Source: Adiantum capillus-veneris (lineage: Eukaryota; Streptophyta; Polypodiopsida; Polypodiales; Pteridaceae). Taken from it: 64,000 nt of DNA. The notes beneath the pieces were generated by a model, which had not been told where the DNA came from, did no database searches, and saw only the letters and a list, made by a program, of their open reading frames with translations. The position numbers and the translations under genes were made by a program. Positions 54,930 through 64,000 of this stretch are shown one piece after another; position 1 is the first letter of the stretch, and each line of letters begins with the position of its first letter. The stretch lies in contig CM043955.1 of the NCBI GenBank assembly GCA_014529385.2, positions 136,596,108 to 136,660,107 on the forward strand, written 5' to 3'.

Positions 54930-57808
54930 TTGTGCTTTGCGAGTCCTTCAATTCATGGACAAGGTCAAAGAGGGAGACGACTTTCTTCAACTCAAGATTC
55001 CACTATCTTAGAAAGTAGTGATCAAATAAGTGCAGTCGCTATCACAGATATGACAAAAGGTTTGGAGACACAAGAAGAGGAGATGCAAAGTCAAGACTTG
55101 GGGCTTGGCTCCATAAATGAAGTTGATGAGTCTCTTGCCCCGCAAGAGGCATGTTTACAAATAGTGCCTTATGTCGTAAGAGATGCAGTAGCAGTAATCA
55201 GATACAGACAAAGGGGATGAGCACAAGCTCTACATGCATAGAGGACAAGATATTCTTCAATGTACTCGCATGTTTAGTTGTTTTGATTGTCCACCAATTC
55301 CTTTATGTCGATTGATCCCCTATGCAAGGGTGAGAGGATTAAGAAATGATGTCACTAGATTGAAAACTGCTTTTGCAAAAGAGGGCTACATGCAAGAAAA
55401 ATGAGCTTTTATTGTTTCAATTTGGAATTGTAAGAAGGAGAAGGCTTATGTGACAAGTATTTCATTTCTCTACTTTGATGTTCCTTACTGTCTGGTTGTT
55501 GGGTGTTTTTCCTTGTTATCATAAATAGTTGTTAATTGTTCTTTTTTGTGTATGATTATCTATTTTGTAGCGGACCTTATTTCTTCATGGGACCCAATAT
55601 GGGTTGATATACACAAAGAGTTTGAAATTGAGCTTTCTAAAATACCAAATCTTCAAGTTCTCTCTAATAAAATGTTCTACATTTGGGAGGGTAATCATAG
55701 AACGGTCACTTGGACGACTGGTATTAAAGAGAGATCTTCCTCTGATCGAGAGAAACATTGGAGTGTGCTTTGTACAGTTATTGATCCTACACGAGTGCCA
55801 GAGATAGATCTTCTTAGTAACTTGCAAAGAATGAATTTTTAAGTTTTATGACTTTCCATATATTTTAGCACAGAATTTCTTTTATGTTTCTGACTTTGTA
55901 TGTATTGTATATGAACTTGGAATAGAATGAACACACATGTCCTTGTTGTCACTCATATAAGGGATGAGCTTGTCAACTACATTTGTGCAACAGATTATGA
56001 AGCCTATGTAAAGGGGTTTCCAAAAAAAGATCAAAAGTTGATTGTTGCAGTCCGTAAGAAATACTCGAAGGGTGTGGAGCCTTTGTATCCACTTACTCGT
56101 CAATACTTGGGAAAGCTCCTATACGATGTAAGTGTCTCTGGCTTGCTTTTTTAGAACCATCTTATGTTTGTTTTTTGTGAAAATTATATATTTTTAATTA
56201 TGTGTTGAAGGTTAAAATGTCCAAGTAATTGAGCCAAAGAGTATGTGTTTTTTTTTTTTTGCAAATTATATATTTTTAAGTATGTGTCGAAGGTTCAAGT
56301 GTCCAAGGAATTGAGCCAAAGAATAGAGCAAGCTAGGCACACAATGACAAATGAAGAACTTATAAAGGAGGAGGAGAAGATTCTCAATGATTTAGCACTC
56401 AAATATGGAGAGCGCGTTGGGAAGGTGGTTGCATTATTTTTGTCTAGGTGTTTTGCACATAGTGTAATAGTTGTTGGAACTTGGTTCTTTTATTCGTTGC
56501 TCACAAATTGAATTGCTAAATATTGTTGATTTGAATCTTGCACTGGATTGGATGGTTCGAGTTCTTGCGCTCAAGTGGGGTCCTGACAGTTGGACTACGC
56601 TTGAGAAACTAAACTTGATTGATATGCATGATGCTCTTGTCTTGAGCAAATTGCTATGGGTTTCCTTGCTTGAGGCAGACAAGATTACTAGAGAATCTTA
56701 TGGTTTAAAGAAAGGAGATCATGTGTATCACATGTAAGTAAAGATTCTTTGACTTTTAAGAATCTTCGAGGTAGAATTGGTAGTTTTTTGTGATTATTTT
56801 AGTTTTTTCTCCTATTCCTTGTTTTGTAGTTGGATTCATAGAGAGAGCCTTCTGCAAAGGATTTTGGACAGGGCCACAAAGTTTGTGGAGGACTTTATCA
56901 TTATTGTTGATGGTATTTTGCTGCCTCATGATTGCTCTCTTGCCTCCTATTTTGAGGAGCTCAAGTTTGAAGCACGACCCTATCTTTATCCTTTGGAAAC
57001 CTCTCTTGAAGGTAAGACAAAAGATGTTGACAAGCAAGCTTTGAAGAAAGTGGACACAATAAGCATGGCATCTCAATGGCTAGCCTATAGGTCAAGCTAA
57101 TCATACTTTTATTTCAAGAATTTTATAATTATGAAGGTTGCAGTGATGTTATTTTGTTTGTTTGTTTTAGATTTCTATTATTCTTGGTTGGAAAAGGCTT
57201 TCTTCTAGGAATCCCATTCTTAGCTAAGCATTGGGCACAACTATCTACTGGGGAAGAATGCATGTACTCCCCTTCCATGCATAAGCTCACTACTTGGGAG
57301 ATGGAGACATGTCCATGGTGGATAGACATGGCTTTTGGGCATCTATTGGCTTGAGAGAGAGGGCTTCACAATACTATGATCAGATCTGGTGGCACATCTG
57401 CTTGATGTGCCTCTCCCTCCTAGAGTGGATGAGGTGATATCCAATATATGGTTACTCCAAACAGTTTCAAACATAATTTGTTGAAGATATTTATACTCTA
57501 TTTTTCCTTATATTATTTGTTTTACATATTGGTAATATTGTGTATTTTTTTTTTCTAAGCTACAAATACTTGTGCAAGGGAAAGGAGGTTGTTGAGACTA
57601 GGGTGGTAGAGAACATGGACTGAGAGCATGGTGAGCTATCACTTATGATGCAATTGTTTGTTTTGTTTCATTTATTGGAGTTAAGTCACTTTGTTTAGCC
57701 TCTTGTATCGCAGTAGCTCCTGGGGAGATTGTTGCAAAGAAAAACATTTCTTCTGTCTACATCGTTGATATTCCCTTGTCTTCTCTGTCCTCATCGTCTG
57801 ACTCATGA
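54930..57808 (+). pseudogene. Multi-exon unknown gene with ParB-like GNHR motif, probably decayed
   Basis: Coding-like blocks follow one another with intron-like AT-rich gaps: 54930-55210 (Gln/Ser/Glu-rich), 55207-55460 in another frame (LCRLIPYARVRGLRNDVTRL, KTAFAKEGYM, with a TGA near 55402) and 55571-55842 (DLISSWDPIWVDIHKEFEIE, then KMFYIWEGNHRTVTWTTGI). Next are 55927-56127 (DEYVNYICATDYEAYVKGF-like), 56290-56430 (helical, Glu/Lys-rich), 56521-56733 (LDWMVRVLALKWGPDSWTTL), 56830-57100, 57169-57352, a block near 57553-57625 with a TGA near 57622, and a last block ending near 57808 (VAPGEIVAKKNISSVYIVDI). The WEGNHR segment resembles the DGNHR/GxxRxxA turn of ParB-type domains; this is only suggestive. 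I cannot name the protein. Confidence 0.45.
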
Positions 57809-57911
57809 CGCATGGCCATTTCTAGGGACTACATAGCCATTGCTGCTAATTTTAGGGCCGATGTTTGACATCCAACATGGATTCGTGTTCATGAGCACAT
57901 GGGATGTGCAC

Positions 57912-59463
57912 TGTAACATTTAATGGCCTAGTAACTTGTGTGTAGCGGAAAATAGCATGAACATAGTGAGCATTTCAGAATAGATTTCTAATGAGATCAA
58001 CAAGAGTGCTTGGGTGGAGAGAGCAATAAAAAGCATAACACCTAGTTAGATAGCATGAACAATACTTCAAAAGAGAGAGAAATTAAGTAATTGACAACAG
58101 TTGAGGACCGGATTTGCATGGAGCCGGTCCCCCCTCCAAAAAGGCTTTGTATTATGGTTTCTCCCATCAAGAGAGACACTTTACAATACAATTCTTTGTG
58201 TTCCTTCAATACTAGCTAGTGCAATGAAGATGGAAAATTCATGCACTAAGCAAAACACTTATCAAACACAACATCAATTACCTCACGGTTTCAGACCCAA
58301 GACCTCACACACCTTCGAAGATGGTGAGAGCTAGTGGGGTATGAGAGTAGATTGAGAGGAAGAAGGAGTATTCTTACGAGAAAGATGTACATCTCCTTAC
58401 ATAATCGCTGATATTAGCATAGATTAGCTTACTAATTAGCATGGTAGAGGAGATGAGCATGCATTGAAGCTTGGCTCTTGGTTGGATTTGCATCACAAAG
58501 CCAAGAGTTGTTGGTGTAGGCCTCCCTTCTCACACGCTTGGATTAGGTGGTAAGCTTTCCATTAAAGCTTGAGAAGGAGAGAGAGTCTTCGTTGCTTCAC
58601 ACATGAGATTGTGTGAGTGTGTGTGTGATAATGCCTTGCAAAAATCAGCCCCCTCTCTCTCTTGGTCGACCCCCCTTCCTAATTACTCATGCTACAACCC
58701 TATTGGACCTCGCCAGCCTCAGGCAATGGAAATTAAGCACCATAAGTGATAACCGTCTGACAAGTGTCCCCTTTTTCCATTTTGTGAGAGCTTTAGGTAA
58801 TTATTTAATTCATCTAAACTCTCATTGGACCCATTTGCCTACTGGCCAATAGGAATCAGGCAAGCCATTGGGATGCTGAATGCTCATTGGTCCCCTCGGG
58901 AGACTGTCCAATAGTCTTCTAGAGAGCTTAATTCCAATTGGTTCTTTTATTCAGTGTTTTTAAATTAATTAAACTAGATTTAATCTAGCCTAATTCTCAT
59001 TGGTCCACCTCCATGGCCATCCAATAGGATTTGAGTACACCTTGTGGGCATCTGGCCTAGGGAGCTGACATGTGTTCCTCTTTCCCCTTGTACAAATGAA
59101 GCTTGTGAGTGTGTGTGGGTGTTTCTCTCTCATCCCCTACTTCTTGGGCTCGTCCCCTCTTATGTAGGGCTTGACAAAGACTTTTTGGGATACACTCAAA
59201 GCATCCAATTTCCCTAATGTTTGACCTTTGGACACAACCTTTGAATTTTGGAACCTTAGAATTTTGGAAGTCTCAATGGGATTTTGAGCCCATTGCTGCA
59301 CATAACTCTTTTGTAGATGGCCCCCCCTTTGGATCCCTACTGTGGCCAGTCTGCTAGCTTAACCAATATTCTAGTTTTTTCTCCCCTGGAACCTCCCCAT
59401 ATCAAATGATCAGTTTAACATGAGAAAATCATTTAGGAGGATTAGATATTTCTTATTATGACA
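57912..59463 (-). repeat. 3' LTR of G3
   Basis: 1552 bp. Its upper 720 bp (58741-59463) match 62436-63190 in direct orientation with point changes and small indels. It contains repeated CCAATAGG and CATTGG words (58750-59040) and no ORF of note. Confidence 0.8.
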
Positions 59464-59804
59464 TTACCTCTCTCTTGAAATCATAGTCGTCCTGGACTAT
59501 GGGGTAGAGAAGATAAAGCATATTCATTAGTCCTTTTCCTCGCGGGTAGAGGATCCCTATGTTACCCTACGCCATCGTTCCAGAATGGATGACTAGTCCA
59601 TTTGGCGCTTGAGAGCCTCAAGCATGTCTTCACATTAGTCCTATCAGTCTTCCATAGTAGAGTGACAAGCTCTACTTGGTGTTCGGGAGACGTCGTCTCC
59701 GCAAACTTGATCTAAGCATGCATACTACATTTTTGTGCACAATAAAGAAAAAGAGAGTCTTATAAGACAAAAACTTTGTTCGTTTTAAACATTTGTACAT
59801 TTGC

Positions 59805-60410
59805 CTACTCTAGGGAAGCATTGTAAGCATTGACAAGGTTTAGGTTATCCTTTAATTGTATGCCTTGCATCCATCTAGCATCTTCAAAAGGATAATTCTT
59901 AAACTTAATAAGATATTTTCGGATAGTCTTACCACCTCTTAGTACCTTGTCTTCATGTCGGAGAATGGACTCGGGATGCAACACCTCTTCTTGGTCCTCG
60001 ATCTCCGGTGGGTCTTCAATAGTTGGTTCTTGAGTGGCTCTCCTTTGTAAGGCTTTAATAGGCTCACATGGAAAGCATTGTATATGAGCCAATGGTTGGG
60101 CCACTTGAGTTGATAGGCCATCTCATTGATTGGCCTAAGAATTTGGAAGCGACCATAGTACCTTTTTGCTAACTTAGCATAGTACTTTTGGTGTCCCGTA
60201 GGATTCTTGCCTGTCGTGTGCCTTAATCGAGCTTGGGAAATTTGAGTAAGACCCAATCATTTTCTTTAAAGGCTTGGGCTCTTCTGCGCTTGTCAGTAGA
60301 TAGCAGCCTTTTGCATTTTTTGTGAAATAGAGATAGCATCCTTAATCTTTTGGAAAGATTCTTGTAGGTCTCGGCTATACTCATTTGCAGCAAAGCTCTT
60401 TCCGTGTACC
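59805..60410 (-). pseudogene. Integrase C-terminus and chromodomain of G3
   Basis: Reading down from 60410: KSFAANEYSRDLQESFQKIK, then DKRRRAQAFKENDWVLLKFP, KLAKRYYGRFQILRPINEMA, NAFHVSLLKPYKGE, and the chromodomain HPESILRHEDKVLRGGKTIR with YLIKFKNYPFEDARWMQ, ending at 59805. There are at least two frame changes. It differs clearly from G1/G2 (RRYLVKFKNYPSLDAKWMEE), so it represents another chromovirus lineage. The chromodomain is expected to tether integration to histone marks. Confidence 0.75.
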
Positions 60411-60414
60411 TTAA

Positions 60415-61905
60415 CACTAGGTTGGTAATGGGACACTTTTATATCCTATTAAGTGACCATTTTCCTTGAATTATGTCAAGAGTTTCAAAATGGATTTTGA
60501 GGTGCTATCTATCTAGAAAGTTGTCTCATGAGCTGAAAAAAACTCGACATTTTTTTGGAATATCAATTCCATCTTTAACCTTGTCCTTGCACAACATTTC
60601 ACAACCTAAATTGTGTGAAAAAACGGGTCCTGTTTTTGGCTTTTTTTCAACTTTTTGCAACTATACCACTCTAGAATTCATGTTTGTGAGGTCTATAATG
60701 CTAGAGAACTATCTTTAGTAGTCCTCAACATGTCTTGATGCTTCTAGGGAGAAATAAATGTTAAAGTTGTAAGTTATGACCAAATTACAAAAACGGGTCC
60801 TGTTTTTGGCTTTTTTCAACTTTTTGCAACTATACCACTCTAGAATTCATGTTTGTGAGGTCTATAATGCTAGAGAACTATCTTTAGTAGTCCTCAACAT
60901 GTCTTGATGCTTCTAGGGAGAAATAAATGTTAAAGTTGTAAGTTATGACCAAATTACAAAAATTGTCAAATCCTGCTTTTTAGCCAATTTTAGCTCTTCT
61001 ATGATTTTTTTGGTGGCTTTGATAATATCCAAATGCAGTTTTGATTTTCTATGTCGCATATTGTAACATAAAGCTAATATTCCTTGAGTTTTAGGGCACC
61101 TAATACCCTATTTTGCATAGTAGACAATGATGGTTGATTTTTTCAATTATAGAAGAAAACGAAACATTCTAGTATATCAAGTATAGCTTTTTCAATATTG
61201 TTAGTTTCTTGTGACAACTACATGCATTTTGTAGGTAGAACCATATCTAGTCATGAGGATCAAATTTGGCTAGATATTGAATAGTTTCTATGGGATTCCA
61301 CAACTCATAATGTTGAACCCAGTTTTTTCATGTTTGCTGTATTTAGCACTTCATATTTGTCCCCAAGGTTCCCCTTGGTAAGAGATGTATTATTCTTTTG
61401 ACATGATCCATGGCTCCTTATGAACCTAAAGGACAATAGGGAACTAAGAAAACATGCATATATTATTTGTATTGAGCATGGCTATAGAAACTTTGATGAT
61501 AGGTTTGCAGAATGGTAAAAATTCAACTTTTTTTGTACCTATTTCTTTTGGCAAAACAAAAAATAGTGAGTGAGAAGCAATCATATGTTCTGATCACCAA
61601 CCCATTGAAGTTAACTAGGGAATTTATCTCAAGTCCTACAAAAATCCCTAATCTTATTTTTATGCAACAAAACGTAAGAAATGACTATTTTCATGAAAAT
61701 GTACTGGTCCATCAACTTTGGAGGCTTGGTGTGACCAAAAGATGAGAAATTTTACAAGTTTCTTATTTTTTCCATGTGTAGCAGGCCTTGAACTATAACC
61801 TCATGAAAGGATTTTACAAAATGAGTGGATCTACTATGGTTTTGGAGGTTTTTTTCAAAACCCTGAAAGAACACTTTTATGTCCTGTTAGGTTACCAACC
61901 TAGTG
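60415..61905. mobile_element. TTAA-flanked TIR element, non-autonomous
   Basis: 1491 bp with perfect 14-bp terminal inverted repeats CACTAGGTTGGTAA, flanked by TTAA on both sides (60411-60414, 61906-61909). Reading the integrase frame of G3 across the site with one TTAA keeps it open and in register, which supports a 4-bp TTAA duplication. ACACTTTTATRTCCT occurs near both ends in direct orientation. No transposase ORF is present; the interior is T-rich. TTAA specificity points to a piggyBac-like transposase, but the CACTAG tip is CACTA-like. Confidence 0.65.
60621..60959. repeat. 170-bp perfect tandem duplication
   Basis: Two adjacent units starting AAACGGGTCCTGTTTTTGGC (60621 and 60791), differing only by one T in a T-run. 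They lie inside the TTAA-flanked element. Near-identity means recent duplication or an assembly effect. Confidence 0.9.
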
Positions 61906-61909
61906 TTAA

Positions 61910-62434
61910 GTAGCAAGGTACTTTTTGATCTTCCCTCAATTACCTCAAAAGGTGCTTTTCCCGTGGAAGTATGTACAATGTTATTGTAGGCATACTCCAC
62001 TAAGGGTAAGTACTTCTCCCATTGGGATCTTTGATCTACTTCCGATACATAGGCTTTTAGTAGATCGAGAATTGTTAGGTTAGCTATTTCACTTTGGCCA
62101 CCCGTTTGCGGGTGATAGGCCGAAGAGAAGTTTAGCCTTGTCCCTAAATTCTCAAAGAGACCCTTCCAGAAATTATTGGTCATTCTAGGATCTCTATCTG
62201 ACTATGGACATTGGCAAGCCATGGTACTTGAAGATTTGTGCAATGAAGAGGGTTTCCATTTGATGGGCTTTGATAGTCTTTTTGATAGGTATAAAATGAG
62301 CTTGTTTACTGAACCTGTCCACTATTGTCCATATTCCCGTATTCCCATGGATAGACTTAGGCAATCCAAAGATAAAATCCATGGATATGCTCACCCATGG
62401 TGAATTAGAGATTGACAAAGGTTGAAGCAGCATA
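61910..62434 (-). pseudogene. Integrase core of G3
   Basis: From 62434 downwards: LLQPLSISNSPWVSISMDFI with the first catalytic Asp, [30 protein letters not shown] and, after a frame change near 62184, RMTNNFWKGLFENLGTRLNF. Then come SSAYHPQTGGQSEIANLT with the catalytic Glu and LVEYAYNNIVHTSTGKAPFE. The usual TDGQSE is changed to TGGQSE. The N-terminal zinc-binding part is removed by the deletion at 62435. Confidence 0.75.
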
Positions 62435-63190
62435 AGTGATAGCCTTCTGAAAAGTGTCCCCCTTTCCCCTTTTGTGATAGCTTTAGGTAATTATTTAATT
62501 CATCTAAACTCTCATTGGACCCCTTTGCCTCCTGGCCAATAGGAATCAGGCAAGCCATTGGGCTGTTGAATGCTCATTGGTCCCCTTGGGAGACTATCCA
62601 ATAGTCTTCTAGAGAGATTAATTCCTATTGGTTCTTTAATTAAGTGTTTTTAAATTAATTAAACTAGATTTACTCTAGCCTCATTCTCATTGGTCACCTC
62701 CATGGCCATCCAATAGGATTTGAGTACACCTCGTGAGCATCTGGCCTAGGGAGCTGACATGTGTCCCTCTTTGCCCTTGTGTACAAATGAAGCTTGTGAG
62801 TGTGTGTGGGTGTTTCTCTCTCATTCCCTACTTCTTGGGATCGCCCCCTCCTATGTAGGGCTTGACAAAGACTTTTTGGGACACACTCAAAGCATCCAAT
62901 CCCCCTATTGTTTGACCTTTGGACACAAGCTTTGAATTTTGGAACCTTAGCATTTTGGAAGTCTTAATGGGCTGAACCTTAGGGTCTTTTGAGCCCATTG
63001 CTGTACATAGCTCTTTTGCAGATGGCCCTCCCTTTGTATCCCTATTTTCCCTCCTTTGGATCCCTACTGTGGCCGGTCTGCTAGCTTAACCAATATTCTA
63101 GCTTTTTCTCCCCTAGCACTTCCCCATATTAAATGATCAGTTTAACATGAGAAAATCATTTAGGAGAATTAGATATTGATTATTATGACA
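62435..63190 (-). repeat. Truncated 5' LTR of G3
   Basis: Direct repeat of 58741-59463, with an extra GGGCTGAACCTTAGGGTCTTTT segment near 62970 and a short CCCTATTTTCCCTCCTTTGGAT duplication near 63040. The part of the LTR corresponding to 57912-58740 is missing, and the break joins straight into integrase. Confidence 0.75.
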
Positions 63191-63195
63191 TGCAC

Positions 63196-64000
63196 GTTTG
63201 GATGGGACCTTGTGCGTGCGTGGTGGGAGAACAGTCGCATGGGCTGCTGATTTCATTTTTTTGGATCTTCCCATTGGTGGTTCCCACTTCGCCTCCCCTG
63301 TTGTGCCCCTTTGGGATATTTGTAGCGAGGACCATGTTTGTGCAGGCATGCAACTTGCATATTAGAATTTGTCAGAATTTGGGTGGTTGTTAATCATGGT
63401 CTCTATGGCAGGTTTGTGCTTCAATCATAATTTTATACCATACTTGTCTATATTTTTGTTGTGTGTTTTCTATTGTGAATTTTGAAGCCTCTTGTAGGAG
63501 ATACCATTGGCTGGGTTGAAAGATTTTCTGTGCATCAGAGATGGCTATTCATCGTCGCATTGTAGTCCTCCATCATGGAGATTATGGGTATGGTAATAGA
63601 TTTGGTGGTCGGATTGAGGTAATGCTCTTCTACATATTAACTGTTTGTTTCTTATTTTGGTGTGTTATTGTTATTCTTATTGTTCTAATTGTCTATGTTG
63701 TGGTGTAGTGTCATTGTTTTCTCTTACTTATGGTGCATAGGGTTGGCATGCAACCACCTTGCTTTGTGGCTGAGAGAACCCCACTATTCAATCGACTTGG
63801 TATGCAGCCTTTGGATTCTTACATGATGCTACACCATCTTCCAGAGTCTTCTTTAGCGAGATCATAATCAGAGTAGCCATGGCGTGGTGGCTTGCAACAA
63901 AGTCATTCTTTTATTGCATGTTTTTTGGAGCTTCTTTGTAGGCATGGAGGTTTTTGTTTGGAGTTGGGATGTGGTATAACGCTCATATTGGTAGCATGCT
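63196..64000. other. Unassigned right edge
   Basis: No confident gene. A stretch at about 63741-63868 (VGMQPPCFVAERTPLFNRLG then MQPLDSYMMLHHLPESSLAR, stop) follows an acceptor-like ATAG and looks exon-like, but I do not recognise it. A block at 63490-63615 (GDTIGWVERFSVHQR) may be an upstream exon. The window ends before more context is available. Confidence 0.3.

Larger units (their letters stand above)
57912..63190 (-). mobile_element. Ty3/gypsy chromovirus G3, internal-deletion derivative
   Basis: Flanked by TGCAC at 57907-57911 and 63191-63195, a perfect 5-bp duplication. Plus-strand ends are TGTAACATTT and TTATTATGACA, so the LTR reads TGTCATAATAA to ATGTTACA on the minus strand. The low-coordinate LTR (57912-59463) is complete; the high-coordinate one keeps only about 755 bp and is fused to mid-integrase at 62435. 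Gag, protease, RT and RNase H are gone. Integrase and chromodomain remnants remain, interrupted by a TIR element. A minus-strand purine tract (AAGAGAGAGGTAA) precedes the low-coordinate LTR. Confidence 0.85.

Noticed and set aside
60415-61905. Ordinary CACTA element
   Set aside because: CACTA tips fit, but a matching 3-bp duplication is absent (TAA versus TTA), while TTAA matches on both sides and preserves the host frame. The classification was therefore left open.

Overview
This window looks like a repeat-dominated stretch of a land-plant nuclear genome. Evidence: three Ty3/gypsy chromodomain retrotransposons, a Ty1/copia-type element, LINE remnants, an En/Spm-like (CACTA) remnant, GT-AG introns, and fragments of plant gene families (integrin-linked-kinase-like Raf-type kinase, a GARP/LUX-type transcription factor, a heavy-metal-associated domain exon). 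The style of the LINE and unknown repeated ORFs makes me lean towards a non-seed land plant, with low confidence. No bacterial-style operon, CRISPR array, rRNA or tRNA gene was seen.

Layout. 1-8987: fragments of several LTR families, an LTR pair (1522-6256) enclosing a GC-rich CCCTCGCC satellite and a decayed unknown coding sequence, a reverse-oriented solo LTR (6574-7875), and a LINE 3' fragment bounded on both sides by CT repeats. 8988-16412: a complete but decayed chromovirus (G1) inserted in an AT microsatellite, followed by an 82-bp perfect palindrome. 18540-36848: a four-member nest. A non-autonomous LTR element (called R; TSD AGGTG) carries in its 5' LTR a reverse solo R LTR (TSD CACTG) and a second chromovirus (G2, 20812-33386; TSD CGTAT). 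G2 in turn carries in its gag a young 3.9-kb copia-type element (C, 23550-27486; TSD CTTCC) with one intact Gag-protease-like ORF. 36849-39400: a hAT-like MITE, a diverged R-type LTR and G-rich repeats.

39900-57800 is the most gene-like part. It holds five consecutive exons of an ILK-like kinase (+), a second LINE remnant, a GARP/LUX-type pseudogene (-), a CACTA remnant with Ptta/En-Spm-type ORF (-), a hairpin-rich tandem repeat, a single HMA-domain exon, a decayed MULE-like ORF (-), a tandem array of six imperfect palindromes with apparent covariation, and a multi-exon unknown gene with a GNHR (ParB-like) motif and two in-frame stops. 57912-63190 is a third chromovirus (G3, minus strand; TSD TGCAC). 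It has lost most of its interior and is itself interrupted by a 1.49-kb TIR element flanked by TTAA.

Almost all transposon coding sequence is broken. Many of the stops are CAG/CAA/CGA to TAG/TAA/TGA changes, as expected from methyl-cytosine decay in silenced heterochromatin. The exception is copia element C, whose ORF is open and whose LTRs differ by about one base in 188. Names R, L, G1, G2, G3 and C are local labels, not database families.
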